From Euptelea pleiosperma (lineage: Eukaryota; Streptophyta; Magnoliopsida; Ranunculales; Eupteleaceae): 64,000 bases of DNA. Location: the NCBI GenBank assembly GCA_035048495.1, contig CM068540.1:16662829-16726828 (forward strand). Direction: 5' to 3'. Both the position numbers and the translations under genes were made by a program. Under the pieces are notes generated by a model, which worked only from the letters and a program-made list of their open reading frames with translations, had not been told where the DNA came from and searched no databases. The first letter of the stretch is position 1, and each line of letters starts with the position of its first letter. Of this stretch, positions 23,455 to 35,342 are shown in pieces.

Positions 23455-23817
23455 GGGTTGGGCTCAAGGGACCCCCATCTTGGCGTACCCACATAGAAGA
23501 TGAAGCAATGGCTGATTTTTGGTGGGGATGATAACCTCACCATATAGATCACCCCAACAAAAAATCAGCCCATTCTGAAATTTCTAACCCCATTAAATGT
23601 GGTTATAAAGCTACACGGTAAAAATCGACGGTCCATAATGCTTCAGCTTCTAAACCAGTCTATGAGATCAGAATGATTTAAATTTTTGTGAGGATGATCT
23701 CCTCACCATAGAGATCATCCTCACCAAAAATCAGCCATTGATTCATCTTCTATGTGCGTACGCCAAGATGGGGGTCAAAAAAGGGGGTCAGAAATGGGGG
23801 TCCCTTGAACCCGACCC
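23455..23817. mobile_element. Family E MITE, Mutator-like, complete
   Basis: Its terminal inverted repeats are GGGTTGGGCTCAAGGGACCC..GGGTCCCTTGAACCCGACCC, and it is flanked by an exact 9-bp duplication, TCCATAAAA (23446-23454 and 23818-23826). The body folds back: GATGAAGCAATGGCTGATTTT pairs with AAAATCAGCCATTGATTCATC. The 9-bp duplication points to a Mutator-like transposase acting in trans. Confidence 0.85.
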
Positions 23818-24256
23818 TCCATAAAATGGTCAGGATCAAAATCTTTTTAACCCATGCATGATCGTCGAGAAAACTTTTTCGTGGTCAGTGGTCATCATAC
23901 AGGGCATAAGTGGACAAATTTTCCAAAAGTTTCAAATTAAGAACAATATTACCACATAACCGACCTTCAGTCCAAACTGTTACCAAGGGTTTTTGAATTA
24001 AGGGTTTTGGGGAGAGTTTTACATGAAAAACTCCCATTGGGTTTACTGCTGTTGTCTATCACATAAATCTTTGCTAAAAATAATTATTTCTTTAATAATG
24101 GTTATAATATCAATTCAGCAAAGAGACAAATTGTTGATTCAATTCCTATACGAATTTTTTAAGCTTGAAGGAGAAGTAAAAAACTCGCCTTTAGATTTGA
24201 TGATATGAACGAAATTCAACTTTACATATATTACATAGAACTGTGAAATTTGAAAA

Positions 24257-24585
24257 AGGGTCGGGCTCGGGGGACCCCCATTTTTTACCCCTTTTTTGAC
24301 CCCCATTTTGGCAGACCCACATAGAAGATGAATCAATGGCGGATTTTTGGTGGGGATGATCTCCTCACCATATAGATCACCCCAACAAAAAATCAGCCCA
24401 TTCTGAAATTTCTAACCCCATCAAATGTGGTTTTCAAATTACACGGTAAAAATTGATGGTCCATAATTCTTCAGCTTCTAAACTAGTCTATGAATATCAG
24501 AATGATTTAAATTTTTGTGAGGATGATCTCCTAACAAAAATCAGCCATTGATTCATCTTCTATGTGGGTCCGCCGAGCTCGACCC
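24257..24585. mobile_element. Family E MITE, Mutator-like, complete
   Basis: The ends AGGGTCGGGCTCGGGGGACC.. and ..GCCGAGCTCGACCC are flanked by the 9-bp duplication ATTTGAAAA (24248-24256 and 24586-24594). It has the same inner words as the copy at 23455 but has lost part of the right arm. Confidence 0.8.
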
Positions 24586-25317
24586 ATTTGAAAATACTTC
24601 TTTCTAATTTACATAAATTTAATTTTCTTCACATACTTATTAAAAATCTATGTAAAGCTTATTTTTCATAATTCATTTCGAAAAACACGGTTTCAATGCA
24701 AACATTTATTTTTTTATCATAATTAGATTAAATACAGAAATGACATTTCCAATTCCAACCTCCTTTCTATCCAAACTTTCTTGCTTTCAAATTCAAACAT
24801 CCATTTTCAACATCATATTAACATTACAATTATTTCTGAAAAAAGAATTTAACAATTCAATACATTAAATACAGAATTGTCATTTCCAATTCCAACCTCC
24901 ATCTTTGTCTCCAAACGTTTTTTCCTCTCATCTATATACCAAACTCATTAAATGCATTATTCTTTAATTAACTATTATCCAAATCAATCGTTTTGTTCAT
25001 TCATTCATTCTCTAACGATTAAATCGAAAAAGATTTCTCTCATCTTCAGAACATTCTAACAAAACTTCAAAAGCTGTTTACTGTTTTGCTGTTTATGAGA
25101 TTTCCTCAAACTTGCAAAATAAGGTAAAGTTTTTCAAATCAACTATGCGCTTGAAAGCAAAAACTATCTCAGTTTAATTGAGAAAGTAAATATTTTATGA
25201 TTATTCTACGATGTTAATTGACTTCGTCGATTTATTATATTTAAATCAATTTTTAATTCAAGTTCTAATTTAATTATTAAATTTTTATGTTATAAATAAT
25301 TCATTATTTATTGCAGG

Positions 25318-25492
25318 CAAGTTTATGTCAAATTTCTAGAGATAACAACTTGGGCGTGAATAACAATTCTACAAATAAGATATCTTCAGAAGAAAAAAAA
25401 AAGTTGGTGAACATGAAGAGCACAATAGTATTATTGAAGAAAGTTCAATTTATTCTCCTCCATCAAAAAAGATTTGTAATGATTTAACTTAT
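25318..25492 (+). other. Possible captured exon-like segment in Helitron
   Basis: The segment is preceded by a T-rich tract and TTATTGCAG and followed by ATAAGGTTCAAA, resembling splice acceptor and donor. A second TTTTTTGCAG occurs at about 25570. The enclosed text reads partly open but I recognise no protein. Gene capture is common in plant Helitrons. This is inference only. Confidence 0.25.
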
Positions 25493-25893
25493 AAGGTTCA
25501 AAATAATTTTAAAAATATTAATCAATAATTAAACGTATTTAATATATTCTTATTTTAATCTTTTTTTTTTTTTGCAGGACTAAAAGAAAATACGGATTGT
25601 CTACAGTTTGTTATTGATAAATTTTTAATTAAATATCATTCTGTGAAATTTTTTTAGTGTGATACATAAAAAAATTATAAGACATGAATTGTTGATTTGA
25701 TTTATTTATATTTTATTTCTTAATGAACTTTTACTTTATTTTTTTTGTAATTTATTAATTATTGTTAAATTTTATTTTATAACATAACTCTAAATTTATA
25801 ATCATTGTAATTATTGTTGGTATTTGAACAATTTCATTGTATTATTTAATATTAATTATCCACACGTGCTTTAGCACGGGTCCTAATAACTAG

Positions 25894-26751
25894 TAGGGTT
25901 GTATGAAAGAAACCCAAAAAATAAAAGGCAGAGGAATAGGATTTTGAGATGAGAAATTAAATGTAGTTTGGTTTTTTTAAAGAGAAAATAAGACCTAACT
26001 ACAGATCTAATGTTTCTGCGTATTTATATTTTATATATGACGTTGCAGGTAGAAATATATGAAACAAAACAATACCAAATACAGCCTCATTGGTTTGGTA
26101 GTTTTATAGCCAACATTTTCATCATTTTTCATAATGGGCTTAGAACCTCTTTATGGGTCTGATCATGAAACCCGTTATACAAAAAAGTGAGAAGATCCAA
26201 TGGCAAGAAAAACACTGATCAGGCTAATTGGTGTGTAGATGGCAATCTTACATGTCTACATATATCTATATTCTCTATCTCTTATGCTAATATCTTTTTC
26301 TTTTAAACAATAAAAATGAAATCTCATCTCTAAATGGGTTCTTGCAAATAAGATGAGGCAGTTAAAATTTGCTTAGATAACACATCGTTGTGGATTTTCT
26401 GCTTGCCCTGCCCAGCCCAAGAATTTCCCTTTGTGTACGTGGTTCTTGAGAAAAGCTAATGCATAGCAACAGTACATATGGTTTATATCTCCATCTCCTC
26501 AATACGTTCCGTCAACTCCTTTTAATGGGTTTCCCTTAACAGTTAAAACTACTCAAAGGTTCCCACCTAATCATATATACTGTTATATCTAAATAATAAG
26601 AAAATTTGTTGTTATTGTTCATGCACTTTCTATTTTTTTCACCATTTTAACATCACTTATTTTTAACTCGTCAAATTATTTATATTTAAATGACTTTCAA
26701 TGTTTGTATGTTAATTAATTATTATTTTAACTATTCTATACTTTACATTCC
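25894..26751. other. Intergenic, unclassified
   Basis: It holds one decayed A-type word block near 26090-26240 (CACTGATCAGGCTAATTGG). Nothing else was recognised. Confidence 0.4.
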
Positions 26752-27418
26752 AAAAGGTATAACGGACTGGGGCGTTACCGTTTTTTCCATTATAACGGCT
26801 GTTATAATGGATTGTAACGCACAGAGGGAGAAATGGGAAAGTAACAGAAATAACAAAAAATAACGGTGTTGAAATTTAAATTTTGAATAAATTGAGGTCA
26901 AATAAGGCAGATTGAGTGGTTGAAATCTAACCGTCCACATTAGATCGATGGATTTGATCTCAACCACTCTTTATTTAACCGCCCACATTAGATGAATGGA
27001 TAAGATAAGAGAATACAACTGAGTTGTCTTGATATATGCGTGGGTGGCCCGTGCCCGCGGCACTTTCCGACAAAATGTTTGTCAAAATCGGGTGGGAAAT
27101 CTCAGCCATCGATATGAAGCATAGTGGATCTCAGCCACTCATTATTGAAGCCATATAAGAAAACCATTAAATTTTCGTTAAATTCTTTTTTTTTTTTAAA
27201 TTTTAAATTTTCAAATTTTGAATTTTGAATTTCAGCACCTCTTTTTTTTGTTAAAATCATTAAAATCCATTAAAAACTATTCTTTTTCATTTTTGTCCCT
27301 GGCCGTTTCAATCCGTTTTAATGGTATCACCCCTCTCGAGGCATAAAAAGTGGGGCTCCTGAGCCTGACCCTTGGGCTATATGTAAATCTAGCCCATTTC
27401 ATTCCTTATATGTAGGTA

Positions 27419-27580
27419 AATAGTAGGTGACCCGTGCCCACGGCACTCATCGACAAAGCGTTTGTCAAAATTGGGTGTGAGTGGCTGAGATCCACCGTCC
27501 ATTTGGTGTTATAAGATCTCGGCCATCCTTTATGAAGCTGGATAAGAGGGGGAGACAACCGTCCTATTTTATTATATAGA
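27419..27580 (-). mobile_element. Family C mini-Helitron
   Basis: Read on the minus strand, it starts TCTATATAATAAAATAGG and ends with the hairpin word GTGCCGTGGGCACGGG followed by TCACCTACTA. It abuts the next copy at 27581. Confidence 0.6.
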
Positions 27581-27752
27581 TAGTGGGTGGCCCGTGCCCA
27601 CGGCACTCCCAAAACAAAGCATTTGCCAAAATCGGGTGTTAGTAGCTGAGATCCACCGTCCATTTGGGGTGATAAGATCTCAGCCCTCCTATGTTGAAAC
27701 AGATAAGAGGGGGGATAAGTTGGGAGACAACTTCGCTGTTTTGTTATATAGA
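27581..27752 (-). mobile_element. Family C mini-Helitron
   Basis: On the minus strand it runs TCTATATAACAAAACAGCG... to GTGCCGTGGGCACGGGCCAC CCACTA. It joins head to tail with the copy at 27419-27580. Confidence 0.6.
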
Positions 27753-28251
27753 TGGTTTCAATAATGAGTGGCCGAGATCCACTATGCTTCATATCAATGG
27801 TTGAGATTAACTCCCACCCGATTTTGACAAACACTTTGCCGGAGAGTACTACAGGCACGGGCCACCCACACATATAACAAAATAACTCAGTTGTATTCTC
27901 TTATCTTATCCTGCTTCATAAGATAAAGAGTGGTTGAGATTAAATCCACCCATCTAATATGGACGGTTAGATTTCAGCCACTTAATCCCCCTCATTTATA
28001 CATTCACTCCCACTCATTTGACCTCAATATATTTATTAAAAATGTAAAATTTAACACCGTTATTTTTTGTTATTTATGTTATTTTCCCATTTTTTTCATT
28101 TTTCCCTCTGTGCGCTACAATCCGTTATAACAGCCGTTATAATAGAAAAAATGGTAACGCCCCAGTCCGTTATACCGTTTGAGTGCCGAAGGAACCCAAT
28201 TTTTTCAAACGCTTTTGTCAGAAAGTGCCTTGGGCACAGGCCATTTACTAG

Positions 28252-28413
28252 TCTATATAACAAAACAGAGAAGTCACTTATCCCCCTCTTATCGGCTTCA
28301 CAAAGAATGGCCGAGATATTATTACCCCAAATGGATGGTGGATCTAAGCTACTCACACCCGATTTTGGCAAACGCTTTGTCAAAGAGTGCCGAGGGTACG
28401 GGCCACCTATTAG
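28252..28413 (+). mobile_element. Family C mini-Helitron, with preceding copy end
   Basis: It starts TCTATATAACAAAACAGAG and ends GTGCCGAGGGTACGGGCCAC CTATTAG. Directly before it lies the end of another copy, hairpin GTGCCTTGGGCAC followed by AGGCCATTTACTAG. The junction therefore reads CTAG/TC, which is what two Helitron insertions side by side should give. Confidence 0.65.
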
Positions 28414-29640
28414 TAATAAATAAATGGTATTTCTTAGTTAACAAATAAATGAATGTTAGTCGTTAGTGTTTGTAAATAAATAAATAAATAATGTTAGGGT
28501 CGGTTAGTATGTTATAATAATAAGCAATGTTACTTGTTAATATTTTAAAATAATAAATATATTTTAGTTGTTTTTAGGATATAAATAAAGGTTAGTTGGT
28601 TTTATAATAAGAAAATATAATAATGTTAGCTTGCTTTTGATAAATATACATAGATTAATGTTTTTATGAATATCATAGTAGTTATTAATATGACTAAAAT
28701 AAAGGTTAGTTGTATGTTACAAATGAAGCTTTAATAATGTTAAATTTTCAACATTTAAACCAACCCATAAATGAAACCAATCCAACGGTTAAAATCAGTC
28801 CATATAAGTGACCATGCGATCCAACGGCTAGAAATCACGATATGTATATTTTGGTGTTGGTGTGTGAGCCCCACCACATGTTGGCTCCACTTTTTGGTGG
28901 CCCATGGGCTCACATGAAGATAACAATGCTCCCTTGGGTCGGTGAGACCCACCTTGGTCGCCCATCATGAGAGGGTACACCATGAGTTATAAGGATTAGA
29001 GTCTGCCTAGTTGACTCGGGTCCCTAGGTGCTTAGCCATGCCCAGGCCACTGCCTAGCCATACTCGGGCCGTGCTTAGCCATGGCCAGACCGTGCCATCC
29101 ATGCCCAAGCTGTGCGTAGACTTGCCCGTACCCTTGCCCGTGCCCGTGCACGTGCCTTTGCCCTTCCTCAACCACATGCCAAGCCATGATCAGGTTGTGC
29201 CCAACCATGACCAGGCAATGCCTTGGCAAACTAGCCCGACCCGGTCTAGATCAAGACCAGGCCCGGTCCTATCAGACCCGACAAATATATTGTTTAATAA
29301 TTAAATAATTAAATATGTATATAATAAAATAATATGTTTAGATAATTAAAATGAATAATAAATTATAGGGAGCATAAAAAAATAAGATAAAGAAAATATA
29401 ATAAAATTAAGTATTATAATCCCTATAAATTATAAATTATAGGGGAGCCCCAAATAATTATAAATTAATAAAACAAAATAAAATGAGGAAAAATAATATA
29501 AATTTATTTAGAGTATAAATATAAATTAGAGAGCATGGGGGGAATTAAATAAAAGATAAGATAAAATATAAGAATAAAATAATGATAATATAATAATACA
29601 AGAATAAAAGAAAATATTTAAACAAACTAGACTAATAATT
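28414..29640. other. AT-rich intergenic sequence with low-complexity blocks
   Basis: 28414-28740 is rich in AATAAATA and AATGTTAG words. 28750-29000 holds an A2-like MITE remnant. 29020-29280 is a degenerate GCC/CATG-rich block (TTAGCCATGCCC.. variants). 29290-29640 is very AT-rich. No gene was recognised. Confidence 0.4.
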
Positions 29641-31330
29641 ACGATGATAATAGAATATTTGATTATATATGAGAGATAGTTCCGAGGTCGTCGCTTAGGA
29701 TAAGATTGTAACAGAAGTCTTTACTAAAACCCTAATTAGCCGAGTCTGGGTCAATTAATCGAATCGAGTCAAAGTATAGGATTTCTATCTAAGATAGAGT
29801 TTTACCGAAACATTTAATCAAGTTCTGATTAATCACGTCATGTTTGACTGTTGTTTAATCGTCTTACCGAAGTTCGCAATCCGATTGAAATTAGGGTTTT
29901 CGTAGAGTCCGAACTGTAGTCAAAGTTAGTTAAGTGACCTCGTTTTATTGATTATGTTTCCCATCTTATGTTAGTCATCTTTAAACTCTTTCATGGCAAC
30001 AATGTACAACTTTGAAGACAAAGCAACAAAAGGAAGAGAATTTCAAAGCGGAGATCGAAAGCATCGAATTGCTGATAAGAATTGGACTAACAACTCAACT
30101 ACTGAAGAGAAAATGGAACGTTCTAATGGTGAGTGTTCCCCCTTCTTCATGCCTTATATTAGGCCTTCTTAGAACCAAAATTGAATTATCAAACTACATT
30201 TGATATTGAAGAAAATGTTCTGCTTTTGTTTTATTTAAAAGTGATCTTTAAATCCAATGCTTTAACATGCATATTTGAATTATATTTATTTGCTTTCAAT
30301 TATATATCTACAATTGCTTGCACTTTTACAAATGTTCGCATGATTACATAGTTTGAGGAATAAATTCTGAATTTTGGCAGCATTGCATCTAATAAGATAA
30401 GCATGATCTTATTTGTGTGATCACGCGGACCCTAGAGATACATGATTATCCGATGGACATTTAAACGCGGGTGTAGGTGGGTAGCCGCTCTAGATGAGCT
30501 CTGGATCCTTATTTTATCTGCAGTCATAAACGTATGACCAACGGTAGAACTCGGTCCCGGGACAGACTCCAACCGATGAACTTGAGAGCTATGTATTACA
30601 GTGGTTACTTGAAAATGGATTTGTTCTGAATGATGGTTACTTGGTTACTTGGGGAGAGACCCTGACTAGGGTGGTGAGAAAACCAATCGAATCTCTAATT
30701 GTGACCAAAGAAACTTGTGAGACCGGGTCCCGATTATTAAGTGGAAAGAGGATATTAAATTAGGGATATAAGGAAACTGGATATTATATTGCATGCTATA
30801 TGTAGACTTATGAGTAACGCTTATTATAGGATAAGAGGTTACGACTTAGGCCTACTATTATTATGATTTAAAATCTACATTTTGAGCATGCATCTCATGA
30901 TCATTTTGTATTACTGTGGGATATGACTTTAATAGCTTTATGAAATCAGTTTAACTGCTACTGTACATATTTCTATTTTGCTATCGTGGATTCTATTATA
31001 TCGTTGACTTTCAAACCTGTTTAGTTACATTAAATATTTCTACTCGTGTTTATATGAAACTGGCATATTTTGTATTTATAAAATGTTTTACCCCTAACAT
31101 GTTGTTCGAAGTTTGACACACTTACGAGCTTTTTTATAAAAACTCACCCCTTCACAGTCCTTTTGCGGAAAAGAATCGAAAGAGTGAGAAGAATTGAAGA
31201 GTCGTTCAGATTGACAGTGGAGAGGTAATCAAATGCAGTGGAGTGGATTGCATTATTGAAGTGTAGTTGGTAGGTTGTTATCATTAGACTAGATGGTGAA
31301 ATGAAACACCCCAAGAAGAGAGAAAAAAGA
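29641..31330. other. Unclassified, possibly decayed LTR sequence
   Basis: No coding frame with recognisable domains was found. The text near 31080-31160 (ending ATAAAAACTCACCCC) looks like the R/U5 area of plant Gypsy LTRs, but I found neither matching ends nor a target duplication. Confidence 0.3.
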
Positions 31331-31504
31331 GAAAAAGGGATTAGTCTACAAATCTATAGTAAGTTTTGGAGGAATCCTCAATCACGTGAAGAAATGAGGG
31401 TCTACCATCCCACCATTGATAGGTTCCGCTGCTCATAGAAGATCCAAAATTAGCACAACAATCAACATGTTGAAGTGAATATCACCCTATCTATCTGAGA
31501 TTTT

Positions 31505-31790
31505 TCAAAGTTCCATTTTGCTTTGATTTTCCACGGAACATCGATCATCATTCCTAAAAGATGTAATGGTTGCCTTAGAGTCCGATTCGATCCATAGTTT
31601 CTTCCAACCTTTGGATATAGCTTTGTCAATCCCATCTACAATCGCATAACATTCTGTGATGGTAACAACACCCAGCCCAGCGGCTAAAGCACGTTTGATA
31701 GTACCTTGATCATCTCTAAATACAATCCCCAACCCGCCATAGCCTGGGTTTCCTTTAGAAGCCCCATCGCAATATAATTCAATTTAATGA
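31505..31790 (-). pseudogene. RNase H domain fragment of a LINE-type retrotransposon
   Basis: The minus strand encodes an uninterrupted RNase H fold of about 95 residues beginning IELYCDGASKGNPGYGG. It contains the first catalytic Asp (YCDGAS), the Glu (TITECYAI) and the second Asp (IESDSKA). This is the RVT_3-type RNase H at the C-terminus of plant LINE polyproteins and related proteins. A TAA lies just before it, no reverse transcriptase is found upstream, and the frame ends before the last catalytic residue would appear. It is a 5'-truncated, dead fragment. Confidence 0.7.
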
Positions 31791-31799
31791 AACCTTATT

Positions 31800-33041
31800 T
31801 TGGAATGCCCCATCTCCACCATTGTTGACTATAATTTGATTAACAAGTTTAGTTTGAAGGACAAAAATATCCCTTAAACCTTGGAACATGTGGGTTTGGG
31901 CCAAAACTCTAACCCCAAATCAAACGGATGTGGTAGATGGCCTGCCATCACATTCCATTGGGTTGGCCGCTCATCACCGACGACCAACTTACCAGAGCCT
32001 CGTGGTCAACTGACCACTAATTTGGCGAGAAAGTGTATCTAATGTCGGTTCTTGACTTCTTCTACCATGTCCCCTTCCAATCTTGAGCAATGGAGTGGGG
32101 CAATTTAAGGGGTTGGAATCCATGAAAAATTTCAGCTCGCTGGTTTGGCTTTTTCACATCCAACAAATCTATTAGCAATGTAGTAGGTTTGCCCATGGTA
32201 GGAATAGAAGTTGCCAATATAGACGATGCCTTCCAATAATTATCTTGCCTTTATCATGCTGCAACAGGAGCAACTTGGCTTTTCTTTTCAATGGTCATCT
32301 TGTATGAGATAGATTGTGATCGAATATGCCTATTTGATTTAGTCACTGAGATCAAAACTACATGCCAATGTCCAAGTGGGGCATATATTAATATCATATA
32401 CATTGGCGATGATCAGATCCTCCATAATATCATAATATATGGTAACTTGATGCAAATGTACTTTGGGATGCTTTGGAAAACTTGGATTTGGAGATGTGTT
32501 CGTTAATTGGGATATGTATTACCTTCCCATATAGCGAGTCAAGAAGCAAAGGGTATTTTTGGAAGTTTATTAAATTTAAGGGCACTTCGGGCATTTTATA
32601 ATTACAATAACGGGCCCATGTGTTGCCATTTATAAACTGACGCCCCAACGTAGTCAAGGGAGGTAACACGAGAGAATAATAGGGTGGTGATACTAAATTA
32701 CCTATGAAATTATTATTGGGTTGGTTTAGGGTTGGAAAATCTAAGTGCAACCTTGAGTTGGGTTGGGTTAGGGTTATCAGCCTTTAAGGTGGGGTTGGGT
32801 TAGGGTTGACCTCCAATCCCACCTAACCCGCCCAAGTTGCAGCCCTATAATTAAAAGGTTATTTTAAAAAGTAATCGTAAACCAACTTTACGTACTGACA
32901 GGTGGCGCTAAACATATGGTTCAAGGACGCCAATTATAAAAAAAAAATAGGGGATCAAAAATTTCTCCTATATATAGTATCTTCTTGAGGAGGATATTAA
33001 CATTTCCGTCCACATAAAGAGGATACGATGGAGGAGGTACG
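31800..33041. other. Intergenic, unclassified
   Basis: No gene was recognised. 32740-32850 is G/T-rich with repeated GGGTTGGGTTAGGG words and a closing GTTGCAGCCCTA, which looks like the end of an hAT-type MITE rather than telomeric repeats. Confidence 0.35.
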
Positions 33042-33966
33042 CAGGGCCGTCTTAATATAAGTTGAGGCCTTAGGCGAAAACTCTAAATAGGGCCTTTTTT
33101 TTTTTCAGAAATACCCCTAAACCTAAGTGAGAAGATGTCCCTTGAAAAATGTGTTATTTCAATGTTTTAAAAATAAAAAAAATAAAAATTATAAATTAAG
33201 AACACGTTTTTCAAGGAGAATTCAATGACGGATACAATGGTTGCAGACTTTAAGTCTGCAAAATGTCCCTTGAAAAATGTGTTAGTTCAATGTTTTTTAA
33301 AAAATATTTTATAAATTAGAAATATATTTTTCAAGGAAAATTCAATGGTGGATGCAATGTTTGTATACTTTTAAGTCAACAATTGCAGACAAGATGAGTA
33401 AAACTTGTGTCACAAGATGTTGTGACCGGAAGCCAGCCACAGCATTCAATAAGACCCACGTGGCATATTATTAGAGGACGATGACCGTATAGATGTTTGG
33501 CCAGTCCCTCGGTGGACCGGTACACAAAAAATCAGCTTGAGTAGTGATTTCTAACTGATTCGGTTGAAGTTATTTTCATGGGTTGATTTTAACGGTAAGA
33601 ATCTGAGCATTATTTGGGTGCAAAAACCCAAAGGTTTTAAATCACTAATCAGGCTGATTTTTGGTTTGTAGGTCCACCGAGGGACTGGCCAAACATCCAT
33701 AAGGTCAGCGCCCTCTGATCGTGTGCCACGTGGCTCATCTTGAGTGCTGTGACCGGCTTTCGTCACAACATCTTGTGACAAGCTTTACTCAGACTAGATT
33801 TGTCCGGCTGTAGTATAGTCTTGTGTGATTGGAGGGGCCTGACGCAAATGGACCGGTGGGGGTCCTTCATTAAAGAATAATATTAAAAATACTTGAAATT
33901 TGGGGGCCTTACTTGGCAGGGGCCTTAGGCGACCGCCTTATCTGCCTAATGGTCAAGCCGGGCCTA
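33042..33966. mobile_element. hAT-type element remnant interrupted by a family A MITE
   Basis: The left end is CAGGGCCGTCTTAATATAAG with GAGGCCTTAGGCG. The right end is GGGGCCTTAGGCGACCGCC..GGTCAAGCCGGGCCTAG. These are the inverted ends typical of a widespread plant hAT group. The family A copy at 33396-33790 sits inside. I could not confirm the 8-bp target duplication. Confidence 0.55.
33396..33790. mobile_element. Family A foldback MITE, complete, with 9-bp target duplication
   Basis: It starts GAGTAAAACTTGTGTCACAA and ends ACAAGCTTTACTC. It is flanked by AGACAAGAT (33387-33395) and AGACTAGAT (33791-33799), a 9-bp duplication with one change, which places family A with Mutator-like elements. 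The right arm carries GTGCCACGTGGC. The left arm carries CCACGTGGC. Confidence 0.8.
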
Positions 33967-34164
33967 GATACATCGCGAACCCAAGGGAGAAACAGTGATA
34001 GACTGCGAACAGGAGGAGGAAGACCAACTAATGCAGTACAAGGTAAACTCCATCGAGATCCTTTGACTATTATTATTCGAGTAAAACTTCTGTCACAATC
34101 GGATTGCAAATCACACAAACACAGCCAATGAGTTCTCGGGCACGTACACCTTATTATTCTTATT

Positions 34165-34898
34165 AGGGTCAGGCTCCAGCTCCCACCCTAAAATGAGAGG
34201 CTCTGGTTACAGGACACAATATGAACTACGTGGCAAACTCTTAGAGGAATTTGACCGTATGGATGTTTGGCCAATACCTAATGAGACCTACAAACCAAAA
34301 ATCAACCTGATTAGTGATTTATAGGCGTTGGATCTTTATACCTCAAATACTGATCAAATTCCCAAAGTTGAGATATTTAACCCATGAAAATAAGTCTAAC
34401 CATCGCTATCGTAGAAGCGTACATGAGACTTCAGCTTCGCTACTTCATGGCCACAAATAAATATAAGGACTGGATCGGTATTATCTCGATATGTTTGTAG
34501 GGTAGATAGAGTAAAAGATGTATGGGAGAGTCCCAAATTAGGCCAATGCTTTCAGAGACCTTTAGAAACCATTTTGTTCTTTCATTTTAAACTCTTAGAA
34601 CTGGAATTTTTTTTTGAAGTTCTTTACAAATGGGTTCAAAAAAGGTAGTTGTTTTCGGGGAGAACGATCTTTGTACCTTAAATACTACTCAAATTCCCAC
34701 AGTTGAGATTAACCCATGAAAATAAGTCTAATCCAACGCCTATAAATCACTAATCGGGCTGATTTTTTGGTTTGTAGGTCCAATTAGAGATTGGCCAAAT
34801 ATCCACGGTAAGAATCCTTTAAGAGTTTGCCAAATGGCTCATATTGTGTCCTGTAACCTAAACATGTCATTTTAGGGCGGTAACCGGAACCTGAGCCT
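34165..34898. mobile_element. Family A-like foldback MITE with an internal insertion
   Basis: The arms GGTTACAGGACACAATATG and CATATTGTGTCCTGTAACC are inverted copies, with CTAAAATGA and TCATTTTAG outside them. The familiar GATGTTTGGCCAATACC core is split by about 230 bp of unrelated sequence (about 34440-34672). TTATTATT words on both sides may be the target. Confidence 0.6.
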
Positions 34899-34912
34899 TA
34901 TTATTATTATTC

Positions 34913-35173
34913 GGGTCGGGTTCCCGTGACCAACACTTTGGTGTATCCTCATAGAAGATGAATCAATGGCTAATTTTTGATGAAGATGATCTATATAGTG
35001 AGGAGATCATCCTCACAAAAATTCAAATCATTCTGATATTCATAGACTGGTTTAGAAGTTGAAGAACTATGGACTATCGATTTTTACCGTGTAACTTGAA
35101 AACCACATTGATTCATCCTCTACGAGGTACACCAATGTGTTGGTCAAAAATGTTGGTCACCGGAAGCCGACCC
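34913..35173. mobile_element. Family E MITE, internally deleted
   Basis: The ends GGGTCGGGTTCCCGTGACCAA and TTGGTCACCGGAAGCCGACCC are inverted copies, flanked by TTATTATTATT on both sides. The right inner arm is missing compared with the copy at 23455. Confidence 0.7.
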
Positions 35174-35342
35174 TTATTATTATTATAATTATTATTAATG
35201 GGTGGCTGGTTTGTTTAAATATATATTTAAAAGTAGATTTGAAAAAGGATAGTTGGACACGAGGTGTCCAACACCAATAAAATAGTATCATGTGTATACA
35301 AGGAAACTTGGAGACGACGCCGGCTTTCTCTATTTTCTTTTT

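Larger units (their letters stand above)
22042..25893 (+). mobile_element. Helitron, about 3.85 kb, non-autonomous
   Basis: The 5' end TCTATACTAAAGCTCGAGCC follows A. The 3' end is the hairpin CCGTGC/GCACGG-like word (CACGTGCTTTAGCACGGG) followed by TCCTAATAACTAG and then T. This is the canonical plant Helitron TC...hairpin...CTAG with A/T insertion. No Rep/helicase frame is present. It contains later insertions: a family A-like segment (22525-22800) and two family E MITEs with their own target duplications (23455 and 24257). A stretch at 25318-25492 with splice-like borders may be captured host sequence. Confidence 0.75.
26752..28178. mobile_element. Composite palindrome of hAT-MITE and mini-Helitron pieces
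   Basis: The outer arms are inverted copies: AAAGGTATAACGGACTGGGGC at the left pairs with GCCCCAGTCCGTTATACC at the right, followed inward by paired blocks (TTGACCTCA, GTGGTTGAGATT, CATCTAATATGGACGG) down to about 27160 and 27753. The centre contains a T-rich family B piece and two head-to-tail mini-Helitrons (27419-27580 and 27581-27752). Apparent frames of 95-155 residues here are artefacts of the repeated units. Confidence 0.65.

Noticed and set aside
27406..27873. 155-codon minus-strand frame
   Set aside because: It is made of repeated mini-Helitron units, and repetition at a multiple of three keeps it open. There is no domain.
29032..29304. Frames of 65-97 codons in a GCC-rich block
   Set aside because: The block is degenerate short repeats (CCATG, GCCC) with frames open on both strands and no conserved domain.
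32740..32850. Telomere-like GGGTTGGGTTAGGG words
   Set aside because: The words are irregular, not the plant TTTAGGG array, and are better explained as the end region of an hAT-type MITE.
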